A stretch of DNA of 10,892 nt from Gliomastix tumulicola (GCA_001599755.1 BCHX01000030.1:1-10892); one strand, 5' to 3'; counted from the stretch's first letter, positions 1 to 8,072 are shown. Numbers and translations are program-made. The notes: generated from the letters alone by a model not told the origin.

Positions 1-123
1 GACTCATCCGTCCGATCTCGGGCCGCCGACATGCTAGGGGGGCAGTCGAACCTCCCCGAGGCGGCCGTGTCGGCGCTTGTAGCGCTGCTCAAGGAGGAGG
101 ACTCGTCCGTCCGATCTCGGGCC
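1..123 (+). repeat. 99-base tandem HEAT-repeat units
   Basis: The block at 1-24 recurs at 100-123 with one difference in 24 bases (A to G at the sixth position), giving a 99-base, 33-codon period. The rest of the second unit has diverged strongly, so the window shows the decaying last unit of what is presumably a longer array to the left. Such nucleotide-level similarity suggests recent unit duplication or homogenisation. Confidence 0.65.
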
Positions 124-444
124 ATCGACACTTTAGGAGGGCATTCAAAACTATTAGACAAGATTTTTGAGGCTGTCATGTCGCTGCAGCATGCCGAGAG
201 ACAGACTGAGACTCCAGGCTCTATTCTTGATGATCCGCAACTTTTAGGATCCCTATATGGGTGCCTACTCCGGCGTGCATTAAGGGAACAATCCGCTTTG
301 TACTTTGATCGTCGCGGCTCTTGCATTCTGAGCCAACCAAGTGGACTACAAACAATGCCCTTCAAGCAGAGCGATCAATTCCGATTCGCGATTGATAGGT
401 ATCGTCAACTTGAGAATACACATAGCTGCAGCCCGTTGTGGTGA
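1..444 (+). CDS. C-terminal end of a HEAT-repeat protein, probably a NACHT/STAND-type NLR (5' end outside window)
   Basis: The frame is open from base 1 to a TGA at 442-444 and starts outside the window. It encodes one complete 33-residue HEAT-like repeat (DSSVRSRAADMLGG... ending ALVALLKEE), the start of a second (DSSVRSRAIDTLGG), and a non-repeat tail with LYGCLLRRALREQSALYF and CILSQPSGLQTMPFKQSDQF. In fungi, near-identical HEAT-like units with this kind of tail are typical of the sensor end of NACHT or other STAND proteins, which act as intracellular receptors in heterokaryon incompatibility and defence. The nucleotide-binding domain is not visible, so NLR identity is inferred from repeat style alone. 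The downstream 440 bases hold no continuation. Another HEAT-repeat scaffold protein is the main alternative. Confidence 0.72.
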   Translation, partial: DSSVRSRAADMLGGQSNLPEAAVSALVALLKEEDSSVRSRAIDTLGGHSKLLDKIFEAVMSLQHAERQTETPGSILDDPQLLGSLYGCLLRRALREQSALYFDRRGSCILSQPSGLQTMPFKQSDQFRFAIDRYRQLENTHSCSPLW

Positions 445-1274
445 GCCGGGGGGTTCTTTCTAGCCTCCTGCAGTGGCGCCTCTACCTCGGGGCCGTGGCT
501 CGGTCGGCTATTGCGCGCGATTAGGCCTGCTGGTCTCTCGACGGCTAGGCTATTACGTACTTGGGCACGACGCTGCATCTGGATCACGTATCGAGACTGA
601 TCGTGTCCGAGTTCAGGCGGGCCCAGACCCTACACTATTGGATATATACCGCCTCAAACTAGACCGACAACATGCGATAAAACATATAAGAGTAACACTT
701 CTGGGTACTTTAGAATCCTGACAAGCTTCTCAACGATTTATTTTCTCATCTCTCGTCCCTGCTGTCGTGATATTTCGATGGCAAATTGTCGACCTCGTCG
801 TCGCTTCACGGTGCTCTGGCCAATCAGATTTTAGCGGTCAAAACTAAACCCTTTTGATTTTTGCGGTCACCAAATCAGGTAAATAGTGGACCCGACCAAA
901 TCACAGGTCAGAAGTGAGTCGGTGCTTGTCCACGCGTATACTTTCTCATCTGTGCATGCTGTCTTTTTACATCGTGAGAAAGCTGAAGACCATGAACGCT
1001 ACCATTCCGATTGCTCCCAAGTATCGATCTATCTTGACTACATGCGTCACCTTGGTACGGGAAATACGATTGAGACGACCATGTCTTTATGCCTCCATAC
1101 AGGGGTTATTTTCGACCACGTGATCGGACGTTTGCTTCCCCTTGATCTTACCTGTGCTCAGGGGCAAGAATTGGCGGCTTTGGAATTTTCTCTCATCATG
1201 ATTCATCAATTACCATCCATCAAATACCATAGGTTTGCCGAACCAGACCTCCTGCGTTCCTTGCGTCGCGCGCA
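445..1274. other. Unassigned stretch with no recognised gene
   Basis: No supportable gene was seen. An open frame at 886-1488 (plus) has no ATG at its start and no motif I recognise, and a frame at 473-721 starts only with GTG. At 833-895 a loosely repeated motif occurs about three times (GCGGTCAAAACTAAAC, GCGGTCACCAAATCAGG, CCCGACCAAATCACAGG), in a T/A-rich patch. This could be the subterminal region of a decayed DNA transposon leading into the AT-hook reading frame at 1275, but no terminal inverted repeat was identified. Confidence 0.35.
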
Positions 1275-1468
1275 ATGGATACTGTCAACCCCAGCATTCC
1301 CACAGTGTCGCGCAAACGCGGTAGGCCACGAAAGTACGCAACTTATGAAGCCAAAGCCGCGGCGAATGTGGGACGGAAGCGAGCAGCACGGCATGGTAAG
1401 TCGTCTACGCAGCGTGAAGCGGTGCACGCCAGCTCCTACCGGTCCGTGCTATCGTTTCCATCTGGGGA
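1275..1468 (+). pseudogene. N-terminus of an AT-hook protein, cut off by LINE-derived sequence
   Basis: An ATG at 1275 opens a frame whose first 30 residues contain RKRGRPRKYATYEAKAAANV, with the AT-hook core RGRPRK, followed by a basic stretch (GRKRAARHG). AT-hooks bind the minor groove of AT-rich DNA. A GRPRKY start of this style is common in fungal transposon-encoded and transcription-factor-like proteins. From about 1469 the sequence is recognisable on the opposite strand as LINE ORF1, so the remaining plus-strand frame to 1763 is a shadow and the genuine reading covers about 65 codons. Whether this was a host gene or another transposon is not visible. No continuation was found on the far side of the LINE fragment. 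Confidence 0.42.
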
Positions 1469-2540
1469 AGCGTCCTGGGCGCGCGTAGATTCGATGACGA
1501 TCGAAGAGGCGCGCTTTAACACCGACGTTCTGCTGAACCATCCGATGTATTTGATTCCCGCGTTCGGGATGAACGCTTTGTTATTCTGTAGAATGTTATC
1601 TCGCGTGTCTTCAAACTGGTCCTTGTCCATGGAGCTGGTGCAGATGCTATGTATGAGCACCCGTACGTCGAGATGCGGACACTGGCACCGTTGCGAATCC
1701 AGCGCTCCCAGTCCTCGGCATACTGTCGGAGCACCTCCATGTCGGCCGCGGCGGCCGTCTTAGCTGGTCGTCGATACCGTCTTGATTTTCTCGATGTGCT
1801 CGTTTCCACTCTGCTCTATGCCGCGGTCCAGATGCGCCTTCAGGCTACGGGGGTTCATTGCCCGCAAGCTGGCTATGGTCTGAGAGTTCCGGATGTTCAC
1901 AACGATCTCACGGAGCACTCGCATGGATGGCTCCTTGTGTTGGTTCAGCGGGTTGCGTATACTAGTGGCGTATACTAGTGGCTAGCCCGTTCCCCGCCGC
2001 TACGGATGCGTAGGTCCGCATCGGGCCCGTTCGGTTCTGTTGGTCCACGTTCTTGATCTCCCTCACCATGCCATTACTGTTCTGCCTATTTCGGTCGATT
2101 CGCGGGCCGCCGTCTTCGTCTCGTTTTGTGCGTCGTTGTTCTGTCGGATGCCGTCCAGCACCTGCTGGCTCGTGCTCGCCGCCTGTCGGAGTTCCGTCTT
2201 GATGTCGTAGAGAGCTCGCATCGCGTCGTCCGCCGCGAGCTTGGATTCCGACCTTGCCATCTGGACGGCGTCGTGGAAGGTGCCGAGGTCAGGGAGGTTT
2301 CGGATCTTGGTGACGAGGGCGAGAGTGCCCATGGTCATGGACTTGACGAGGTCGGCGGGCACGGGTTGGTCTCCAGCGCATTCGATAGACATGAGGGCGT
2401 CTCTGAGGTATTTGCCGAGTTTCGTGGCATGCTCGCGAAATTCGGTGGGCCATGCGACTTCTGGGCAATGCGTCCGACTTCAGACAATTCAATCGACCCT
2501 CCAGGGAGGCGTATCGGTGCTGTGTTGTGGCTGTTTCAAA
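1469..2540 (-). mobile_element. Relic of a Tad1-like LINE retrotransposon, ORF1 (gag-like) fragment
   Basis: Reading the minus strand from about 2540 down, three frames in succession give one colinear protein. It begins with RYASLEGRLNCLKSDALP and AWPTEFREHATKLGKYLRDA, then a helical stretch (MRALYDIKTELRQAASTSQQ). Next come EIVVNIRNSQTIASLRAMNP, ADMEVLRQYAEDWERWI and FIPNAGIKYIGWFSRTSVLK, ending at SSIVIESTRAQDA. The order and wording match the gag-like ORF1 of fungal Tad1-clade LINEs, an RNA-binding protein needed for retrotransposition. The CCHC knuckles that should follow, and all of ORF2, are missing. Visible breaks are a frame change near 2460, a stop and frame change near 2063-2075, a 13-base duplication at 1955-1980, a frame change with TAA at 1760-1762, and a one-base loss near 1662. 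It is dead. Confidence 0.78.
1955..1980. repeat. Perfect 13-base tandem duplication inside the LINE relic
   Basis: GCGTATACTAGTG occurs at 1955-1967 and again immediately at 1968-1980. It lies within LINE ORF1 on the minus strand. Reading through only one copy keeps the frame open across this point, whereas two copies (plus 13, not a multiple of three) introduce a stop. It is therefore a later lesion in the element, of the kind left by replication slippage or double-strand-break repair. Confidence 0.85.
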
Positions 2541-2548
2541 AATAGATT

Positions 2549-2727
2549 CTCGCTGTTGTCCAGAGGCAAGTTGCGCAGGCTTTGCTGTCAAAGAACGGGA
2601 CAAAGAATTGCACGTTTTCCTTGGTCCAGAGGTGAGGAAGTGGGTCTTGAAAAATCCAAATGTACCCTCTGTCATCCTGGGTTGAAATCCAAATGTACTC
2701 CACTTCACCATGGAATGGGTTAATAGG
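2549..2727 (-). repeat. Iteron-bearing leader repeat, copy B
   Basis: Read on the minus strand from 2727, this begins CCTATTAACCCATTCCATGG and then has two iterons of the form GGTACATTTGGATTT. The first about 70 bases match 8507-8580 on the plus strand with about six differences by eye. Weaker matching continues to about 2549, including a shared GCAAAGCCTGC(G/C)CAACTT block. It has two iterons where the other copies have three. Immediately beyond it (minus direction) lies the LINE ORF1 relic. Confidence 0.75.
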
Positions 2728-3130
2728 CGGTGCAAGGGTGAGTGTCTAAGCCAGCCAACCATCATCGCCGATGCCGCCAACAGACTGGTACGCGCGCGTG
2801 CACTGAAACACACAACACCAAGGTCGTCGTCTTCCGAGCTTCCTACGCCGCCTTTGAGGAAACAGCTAAGCAATTCACAACATAAGCCGAACGAGACATT
2901 GTGCAACATCTCTCGGAGCGAAATATTGACTGCGCTAAACCATTGTGATTACTCGCACTAACGCAAAGTAATGTCATTATTTCATGTTGCTTACCTAATG
3001 TATATTTCCTCTACAATTCTAGGTTGTTGCTAGATCCACCTCGGCCCCTTTTGCTCCAGGGAAGCTCTGAGCAATTTCAACTGAATTCCTCAGTCGCCAA
3101 TTCTTGCTACGCTGCCTGCTCGATAGGCGC
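2728..3130 (+). other. Region upstream of the kinase-like gene, with a possible 5' UTR intron
   Basis: No clear gene is visible. One plus-strand frame in this stretch reads like decayed coding sequence (KVVVFRASYAAFEETAKQF, a stop, then AERDIVQHLSERNID), but I do not recognise it. A good intron candidate is 2968-3022 (55 bases): donor GTAATG, branch-like CCTAAT, pyrimidine-rich tract and acceptor TTCTAG. It does not join any open frame to the kinase-like gene, because that frame has a TGA at 3068. If real it would lie in the 5' untranslated region. Confidence 0.3.
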
Positions 3131-4767
3131 ATGGTATCTGCGGCTATGTCATCAGGAGGAAGCGGCGTGTGCTCCGGTGATAAGAGCGTATACCGTCGCG
3201 CTCAGCGTGAGCGCGAGAGCCTCATCGAGTCAATCCGGCACGCTGACGTCCTCGCCCTCGCCGCGTCGTACCACTCGGGCGGCGGCCTGGGGTGCCACTT
3301 CTTCAGGGAGCCAGCGCGAGGGAGCTACAACATCTGCTTCTTTGTCGAATTTGACCCCGCTGCGGGGGCGACGCCCAATGAGAAGAACAGTGATGACTAT
3401 GTCCACGGAGACAAATGGGTTTTTAGGGTGCCGCTGCAACCTATGTTTGGGTTCGACGTCAGGGACAAGGTCGACAGCGAGGCTGCCACAATGAGGTACA
3501 TCTACGGAGGAGCGGTGGCGGTGAGGGAAAGAGGTCTGTTGACAGTGGGCTAACAAACACTAGACTCGTTGCTGAACGCACCAGCATCCCGATCCCACGC
3601 GTTATCGCTTATGCCACAGGAGATGAATCCAAGCCCATTCCAACATTTCTTATTCTTGAATACGTCCAGGGCACAGTCCTCAACACGGCCAAGCTGCGCG
3701 AGCTCACCGCCATGCAGAAGAAGACTTTCTACGAGTCCCTGGCCGATGTGTATCTCCAACTCCGGCGGCTCGAGTTCCCGGCCATCGGCGTCCTCGCCAC
3801 GGACGGCGGGGATGAGAATACCAGTGCTATTGCTAGTACCTCTTTCGTTGTGCGGTCGAGGCCCGTCTTCACCGTCGACACCAACGACTTACAGATGACG
3901 GGCCGGGACCCGGCGGGGGTGCAAAGCCAGTACGATGATTACAGGGATCCGGCGGGCAGGCTGATGTCAGCCTCAGCCTACGTCAGTATGCTGCTCGACC
4001 TCGCCGACAGGTCACAGCAAGGCTGGGCAGAAGTTACACCGGAGAACCTGTTCAACATGCATACGGCCAGGGAGTTCGCCCTCAACACCTGGCTGAAGCC
4101 GGAGTTAAACGCAGGGCCCTTCGTCCTGACGCATGGGGACTTTGATGGCCGTAATATCCTCGTTGATGATAATTACAACATCGTGGCCGTCTTAGACTGG
4201 GAGTGGAGCTGTGTCATGCCGCTGCAGTTCCTCACGCCGCCGCTGTGGCTCTCAACCACCAAAATTGACCTGATGGCTGGTCGAGCCTTCTATAACATGA
4301 CGGCTCGGGACGAATTCAAAACTCTCCTCGCAGTAGTACGATCGAGAGAGCAGGTGGCCTTTAGAAACGACCAGATTAGTTTAGCAGACGAGTGGGATAT
4401 AGCCAAGCCTAGAGGTGGCTTCTTCGTCCCTTACGGTTTGATACACGGCCATACTATGGACTGGTTCGCAAGCCTCACTATCCACCGCCTCCGGGGAAAG
4501 GAGCTGGAAAAGCAGGTCATGGAATTTATGAGTCGGGACAAGCGCAGATGGAGCGCTGTCAAGAAGCGGGCGGCTGCAAATGCGAAAGCAGCGGGCGCTG
4601 CCAGTATGCTGGCGTGGATAGGATCCAGGGCACGAGTGGTATGTTCAAGGTGGTTCGCCATGTGTCGCCATCACCCCGTTCAAGGGAGAATTACTATGAC
4701 GCTATGCGGAACGGCAACAGTCTTCATGCTAGCCTACTACCTCCGCTGGTGGGCGCAGCGACGGTAA
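3131..4767 (+). CDS. APH-family (aminoglycoside phosphotransferase fold) kinase-like protein with C-terminal membrane segment; two exons
   Basis: Exons 3131-3495 and 3564-4767 flank a 68-base intron (donor GTACAT, branch GGCTAAC, acceptor ACTAG) and give 522 residues. The join reads EAATMR/LVAERTSIPIPRV. An N-lobe strand pair GSYNICFFVEF (about 64-74) and KWVFRVPL is followed by a possible helix-C acid (E117) and a hinge, FLILEYVQG (150-158). The C-lobe has the Brenner-type loop HGDFDGRN (H312, D314, N319) and the metal-binding acid in VLDWEW (D333). APH-fold proteins transfer phosphate from ATP to small molecules or proteins; the substrate here is unknown. Residues about 499-518 (MTLCGTATVFMLAYYLRWW) form a single hydrophobic segment followed by AQRR, suggesting a tail anchor. 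Start codon: ATG 3131, or ATG 3146 five codons later. It appears intact, with no stop or frameshift seen. Confidence 0.9.
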
Positions 4768-4783
4768 TCTGGCGGGGGGCAAG

Positions 4784-5092
4784 CTAGTTCTCGAACAGCT
4801 GTCTGTAGTCTCGCAGCTTCCCCTCGCATTCCTCTAGTTCCTTTTCCATCCTCTCAATCATATCCTCCATGGCTTCTAGCTCATCTTGCATCGTTATGAG
4901 CGAGGCCTGCTTCCCCCGTCGCTCCTTGGCTGCAGTCGATGATGATGACATCTGCTCCTGTTCCTGGTCCGTGATTCTACTTCTGATATCTGCCATGGCG
5001 ATCCTCTTCTCCTCTAAATTCGCATTAAGCGTCTTCTTTCTGGTCTTCTCCGCCTCAAGCTTCTCTTTGAGTGCATCGCTGATCTTAGGCAT
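4784..5092 (-). CDS. Small charged coiled-coil protein, 102 residues, unknown function
   Basis: The ATG at 5092 follows ATCACCACC, a strong fungal start context. The frame is open further up, but only to a GTG, so 5092 is the start. The protein begins MPKISDALKEKLEAEKTRKK and is almost entirely Lys/Glu/Arg-rich helix. Two heptad-like stretches (about 5-45 and 65-98, the latter ELEAMEDMIERMEKELEECE) are separated by a Ser-rich linker, EQMSSSSTAAKERR. A coiled coil that dimerises is likely. There is no signal peptide and no membrane segment. I do not recognise the family. It converges on the kinase-like gene with 16 bases between the stop codons, so their transcripts must overlap or terminate within each other. 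Confidence 0.72.
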   Translation of the reverse strand: MPKISDALKEKLEAEKTRKKTLNANLEEKRIAMADIRSRITDQEQEQMSSSSTAAKERRGKQASLITMQDELEAMEDMIERMEKELEECEGKLRDYRQLFEN

Positions 5093-5268
5093 GGTGGTGA
5101 TGGGATGTTCCCGTTCCTGGGTGGGAATGTCAGTCACGATATTGAGACGGGGTCGGCGGACTAGTCGGATGAGAGGCACCTACAAAGGCCAAAGTAGGAA
5201 GAAGACACGCTTGATGTCCACTGCTGTCTAAAGAGGTGAAGATGGAGGTGTGGTATTGACGTCGAGAG

Positions 5269-5275
5269 TTATATA
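5269..5275 (-). promoter_or_regulatory. TATA-like box of the coiled-coil gene
   Basis: The minus strand reads CTATATAAC here, about 180 bases upstream of the ATG at 5092. A GACGTC palindrome (5258-5263) lies just downstream. A start of transcription near 5240 would give a 5' leader of about 150 bases. This rests on position and sequence only. Confidence 0.45.
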
Positions 5276-5736
5276 GCGCGGAGGCGGATGCATCGGAGTG
5301 GTGCGAGCGAAGAGCAGCCAACAAAACCGGCAGCCTACTCGTAGGCAGTTTACAGAATGGGCTCACGAATAAGCGGGCTCGTTCGGCGGTAGCCACGTGG
5401 GTTGCGTTGAGTAACTAACACTGGGCTGGCAGGAGTAAGGCATCCAGGCGGGGTAGCAGAATGCCACGTCATCCTACGCATAACAAGTTGGGGCCGACGA
5501 GGGCGTTATATACCAATCTACTCCAAAGACATTCGGGTAGATTTCACACCGGAATTTAGATTGCATGGCCTTTATGCCATAGACATAGTACTTGTCACTC
5601 AGGTTCAATTCCTACTCGGTTGTAGCCGCCCTTTCCCAGCAGCCATGCCCGGAAGCGGGGTTTGGCTGGCCGCCGAGGTGTCCCGGACGAGCGTCCGGAT
5701 TACCCCTACTAGTAGACAAGTACAAAATCAAAAGTA
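5276..5736. other. Intergenic stretch without a recognised gene
   Basis: It contains a CACGTG E-box (5394-5399), the first copy of a diverged direct repeat (5431-5533), and a perfect 6-base-arm hairpin (CCGGACGAGCGTCCGG, near 5684). A GGTTCAATTCC at about 5602 resembles a Pol III B box, but no tRNA fold surrounds it. No coding region was supported on either strand. Confidence 0.4.
5431..5533 (+). repeat. Diverged direct repeat, copy 1 (partner at 6811-6922)
   Basis: AGGAGTAAGGCATCCAGG aligns with AGGAATAAAGCATCTAGG at 6811, and both copies end CTCCAAAGACATT or CTCCAAGGACATT. The middle parts differ by small insertions. Most differences in the well-aligned left part are C/T or G/A transitions, as expected for fungal repeat-induced mutation or ordinary decay. 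Confidence 0.6.
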
Positions 5737-5810
5737 GGTAGATTTGATTTTTGGGACCCGCTGTAACCCATGTAGATTTGAATATGACTGGGGGGTAGTT
5801 TTGAATTAGG
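5737..5810 (+). repeat. Iteron-bearing leader repeat, copy A
   Basis: Three iterons, GGTAGATTTGATTTTT, TGTAGATTTGAATA and GGGTAGTTTTGAATTA, have GTA cores at about 5738, 5772 and 5795. The spacing (34 and 23 bases) is close to that of the copy at 8507 (33 and 26). Sequence between iterons is diverged. It lies about 125 bases upstream of the likely start of the OrsD-like pseudogene. Confidence 0.6.
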
Positions 5811-5933
5811 TACGTACCTTTTTGACAGGGCTGCGACCGGGGTTGGTACTGGGGGCAGACCACGGTGATTGGTTCTCTCGAATTAGTCCTGGGGGCGCGA
5901 GACGCGAACTGCTGTCGCGTCAAGTCCGTGCAA

Positions 5934-6466
5934 ATGGGAGACTCCCCTATCATCGTCAGAGAGCTGGAAGACACACTCCGACGCATCACAATGATGAAGT
6001 CTGATGATCAGTCTGAGCCGCAGGATCCAATCTATCCACTTATTCTCTTGTCGTCATACCGAATCCTAGTATGTCAAGTCTGTGGCTTTGCGTCCGTCGC
6101 CGACGAAGCCAAATCACACTTGCTCGCTCGACACCGTGATCTTGCATCAGAGCACCGACAGACTGTACTAGAAAGAATACAAAGGATCCCCAACATTCTT
6201 CGGAAACAATCCGACTTGGAGGAGTGGCAATACCCAGATCCAGCATCCGATCCTATCCCTCATCTTCTACCGCCACAACTGGACGGCGGAGGTGTCGCAC
6301 ATGCGGGCGGGTCTACCGCCACGTCCAACAAATTCAGTCACATTGCTCCGAGGAACACCAATGGGTCAATCCAAGAGGCAGGGGGAGGCCGACCGCCGGC
6401 TGTGCTGCGCCTCAGGATGAGCTGCTGTCGATCGAGGGCGTTCCCTGCCAAAGATTCTTCTCCTGA
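5934..6466 (+). pseudogene. OrsD-like (DUF3505) C2H2 zinc-finger protein, frameshifted and C-terminally truncated
   Basis: From the ATG at 5934, one frame reads SSYRILVCQVCGFASVADEA then HLLARH, a C-x2-C-x11-H-x4-H finger. It continues through PNILRKQSDLEEWQYPDP to PIPHLLPPQLDG. The frame then slips by one base near 6284-6290, and the next frame gives CRTCGRVYRHVQQIQSHCSE followed by EHQW (C-x2-C-x12-H-x4-H) and SIEGVPCQRFF before a TGA at 6464. Two such fingers, a conserved WQ..P..P linker and a closing CQxFF are the signature of the N-terminal region of OrsD-family proteins, named after a gene in the orsellinic acid cluster of Aspergillus. Family members are usually several hundred residues longer. 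The slip is too small to be an intron, so this is a broken copy. Function in this family is not established. Confidence 0.72.
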
Positions 6467-6990
6467 CAGCTATGGCTTGCATCGACAGGCCTGACAGCTT
6501 CGCACCGATCCATCAGCTAGTTGATTAGTCCGAGCAGAGAAGAGATTCGCTGCTCATCCTTGGCAGGGCTTATTATGGCGTCTTCCCTTCCACCTGCAAG
6601 GTGGTGACCGAGGTGGAGATCCGAATGGCCTAGTCGCGAAGGCATGCTTAGGAGTGACAAGAGGACGGCGCGATTGACGTCCCGATACGTGTTCTCCCAA
6701 CCAGTCCTCTCTATCTACGAGCTTCTCTCGACAAACGTCAACCGTTCCGACCCCCCTTCACGCTTGGCCGTCCCATCCCCGGCGTGTGATAGCTGGAAGG
6801 TCCGGATAGTAGGAATAAAGCATCTAGGTAGGGTGACGGAATGCCTTGCCATGTCACCTTACACACCTGACAACAAATCACCGGCGAGGGCAGGCTATCT
6901 ACCTATCCACTCCAAGGACATTACAGCCGTCGCTTAGATATTCCTATTCAAAAAAAAGAAATCATTATTGCTTATAACATCGTGTTAGGT
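6467..6990. other. Intergenic stretch without a recognised gene
   Basis: A 97-codon frame at 6644-6937 (plus) was not accepted because it overlaps the repeat at 6811-6922 and has no recognisable motif. A hairpin CCACCTGCAAGGTGG sits near 6591-6605. The right end, with a run of A at 6950-6956, is the 3' flank of the BTB gene on the minus strand. Confidence 0.4.
6811..6922 (+). repeat. Diverged direct repeat, copy 2 (partner at 5431-5533)
   Basis: This is the second copy, 1380 bases to the right of the first in the same orientation. The two enclose copy A of the iteron repeat and the OrsD-like pseudogene. It is about 9 bases longer than copy 1 because of small insertions near its centre. Confidence 0.6.
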
Positions 6991-7754
6991 TTACTTTTGC
7001 TGCGGCTGATGCTGATGCTTAGTCCTGTAGCAGCTGGTCGGACCTGATTCATGCTGATGATATGTACAATCTGTGATGATTGGAACGCTTGCTGGTTTTC
7101 TCTTCTCCAGAAGTGACACCGCGAGGTCGTAAAGAAATTCCTTCGGAAGCTCGTCTTGTTCCGCCCAGGTGTGCAGCCAGTCGGCATACCCGTGATACGT
7201 ATATAAATCTACGAGGAGAGTCCTCGCTTTTGCCGATTGAGTGGTGTTTTCATAGACGTGTTGAATGACAGGCCCCACCGGATACCACGATTTCCCGTCG
7301 CTTGCCTTGGAGCAGGACTTTTCAACGATTGCATCAAGTACGGCGTCTTTAAAATCTCCGTCCAGCAACATATCTCCAAGAGTGTATGCCTTCGCTAAGT
7401 ATAGGTATTCGACATTACCGGCATGACCTGGACTGTCGACGCGGACTGGAAGCGACTTGCGATACAGCCATTGCACATATATCTGAAACGTTTCGGGGTC
7501 GTCGTTTGCAAGCCGAACTGAGCGGGTTTTTGACCCTGCCCACTCTTTGCTTATCGCTTTGCGGAAGAATTCTGAGGCAGAGCAGGCCAACTGTTCGTGG
7601 ATGCTGAATACGGTAGGTGGGTTTGCTCCTACCAGAACCTCGATTGATCTGCCGCTCAGGCTGGTGAATGTCAGAATTGTTCAGATGGTTCGGGAGTGAG
7701 AAATGCGCACTCGAGCTGGGCTTGCTTGTAGGTTCTAAGCTGGGAGATATCCAT
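6991..7754 (-). CDS. BTB/POZ-domain protein, 237 residues, two exons
   Basis: Exon 1 runs from the ATG at 7754 to 7711. A 50-base intron (7710-7661: donor GTGCGC, branch CTGAC 10 to 15 bases before acceptor CACCAG) is followed by exon 2, 7660-6991. The splice gives MDISQLRTYKQAQLD/LSGRSIEVLVG and is needed, because exon 1 alone meets a stop in the intron. The BTB fold reads SIEVLVGANPPTVFSIHEQL, SASEFFRKAISKEW and SVRLANDDPETFQIYVQWLY. A helical region (YLYLAKAYTLGDMLLDGDFK) and TLLVDLYTYHG follow, with a His/Gln-rich tail ending HQHQPQQK. Fungal BTB proteins of this size mediate protein-protein contacts, often as Cullin-3 adaptors or orphan scaffolds; the partner is unknown. It is intact, and its length is normal for the family. 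Confidence 0.82.
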
Positions 7755-8072
7755 GGCCTGGAGATTATGCAACGGTAAGCTCGGCTAAGGTGAGGGGTGA
7801 ACGGATGAGATTTATTACGCCCAAGAGGATTAGATCTCGTAGGGCGAGCACTATGAGGGGCGGATGTCACGGTCAAAGATGTAATGGACTGACTCATTAC
7901 GTCATCAGCACTTCTTCTGACATACCGACAGAAGGTTGGGCGAATGTTTAAAGCGGGGATGGCGCCCCAAAGAAGCACTAAAACATTAGTACGACATATT
8001 CTCCATGAACATGACACGCTGGCTGACAGCTGGAATTTTAAGCTTGGAGACGATCATGTTACTGTACTCGAG
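7755..8072. other. Upstream region of the BTB gene; no gene seen
   Basis: On the minus strand, the 100 bases before the ATG at 7754 contain a C/T-rich leader (CATCCGTTCACCCCTCACC) and an AATAAAT stretch that could serve as a weak TATA element. The remainder up to the LTR has no supported coding region. Confidence 0.35.

Noticed and set aside
473..721. 82-codon open frame after the HEAT gene
   Set aside because: It has a GTG start only and low-information composition, with no continuity with the HEAT protein.
886..1488. 200-codon open frame on the plus strand
   Set aside because: It starts at GTG rather than ATG, has no recognisable domain, and overlaps the better-supported AT-hook frame and the LINE junction.
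1649..1978. Plus-strand frames across 1649-2723
   Set aside because: They are antisense to the LINE ORF1 relic, which is recognisable across the whole stretch.
3104..3130. Start of the kinase-like gene at 3104
   Set aside because: That codon is TTG. The first ATGs in frame are 3131 and 3146.
5093..5179. N-terminal extension of the coiled-coil protein to 5179
   Set aside because: The upstream start would be GTG, while ATG 5092 has a strong CACCACC context and begins the charged helix.
5590..5630. tRNA gene suggested by GGTTCAATTCC
   Set aside because: The flanking bases do not form a T-stem beyond three pairs, and no acceptor or D arm could be folded.
6644..6937. 97-codon plus-strand frame starting with ATG
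   Set aside because: It lies largely in a dispersed repeat (6811-6922), has no motif, and its partner repeat at 5431 is not coding.
7415..8017. 200-codon minus-strand frame overlapping the BTB gene
   Set aside because: It is an out-of-frame shadow. The spliced BTB frame explains the same DNA with a recognisable domain.
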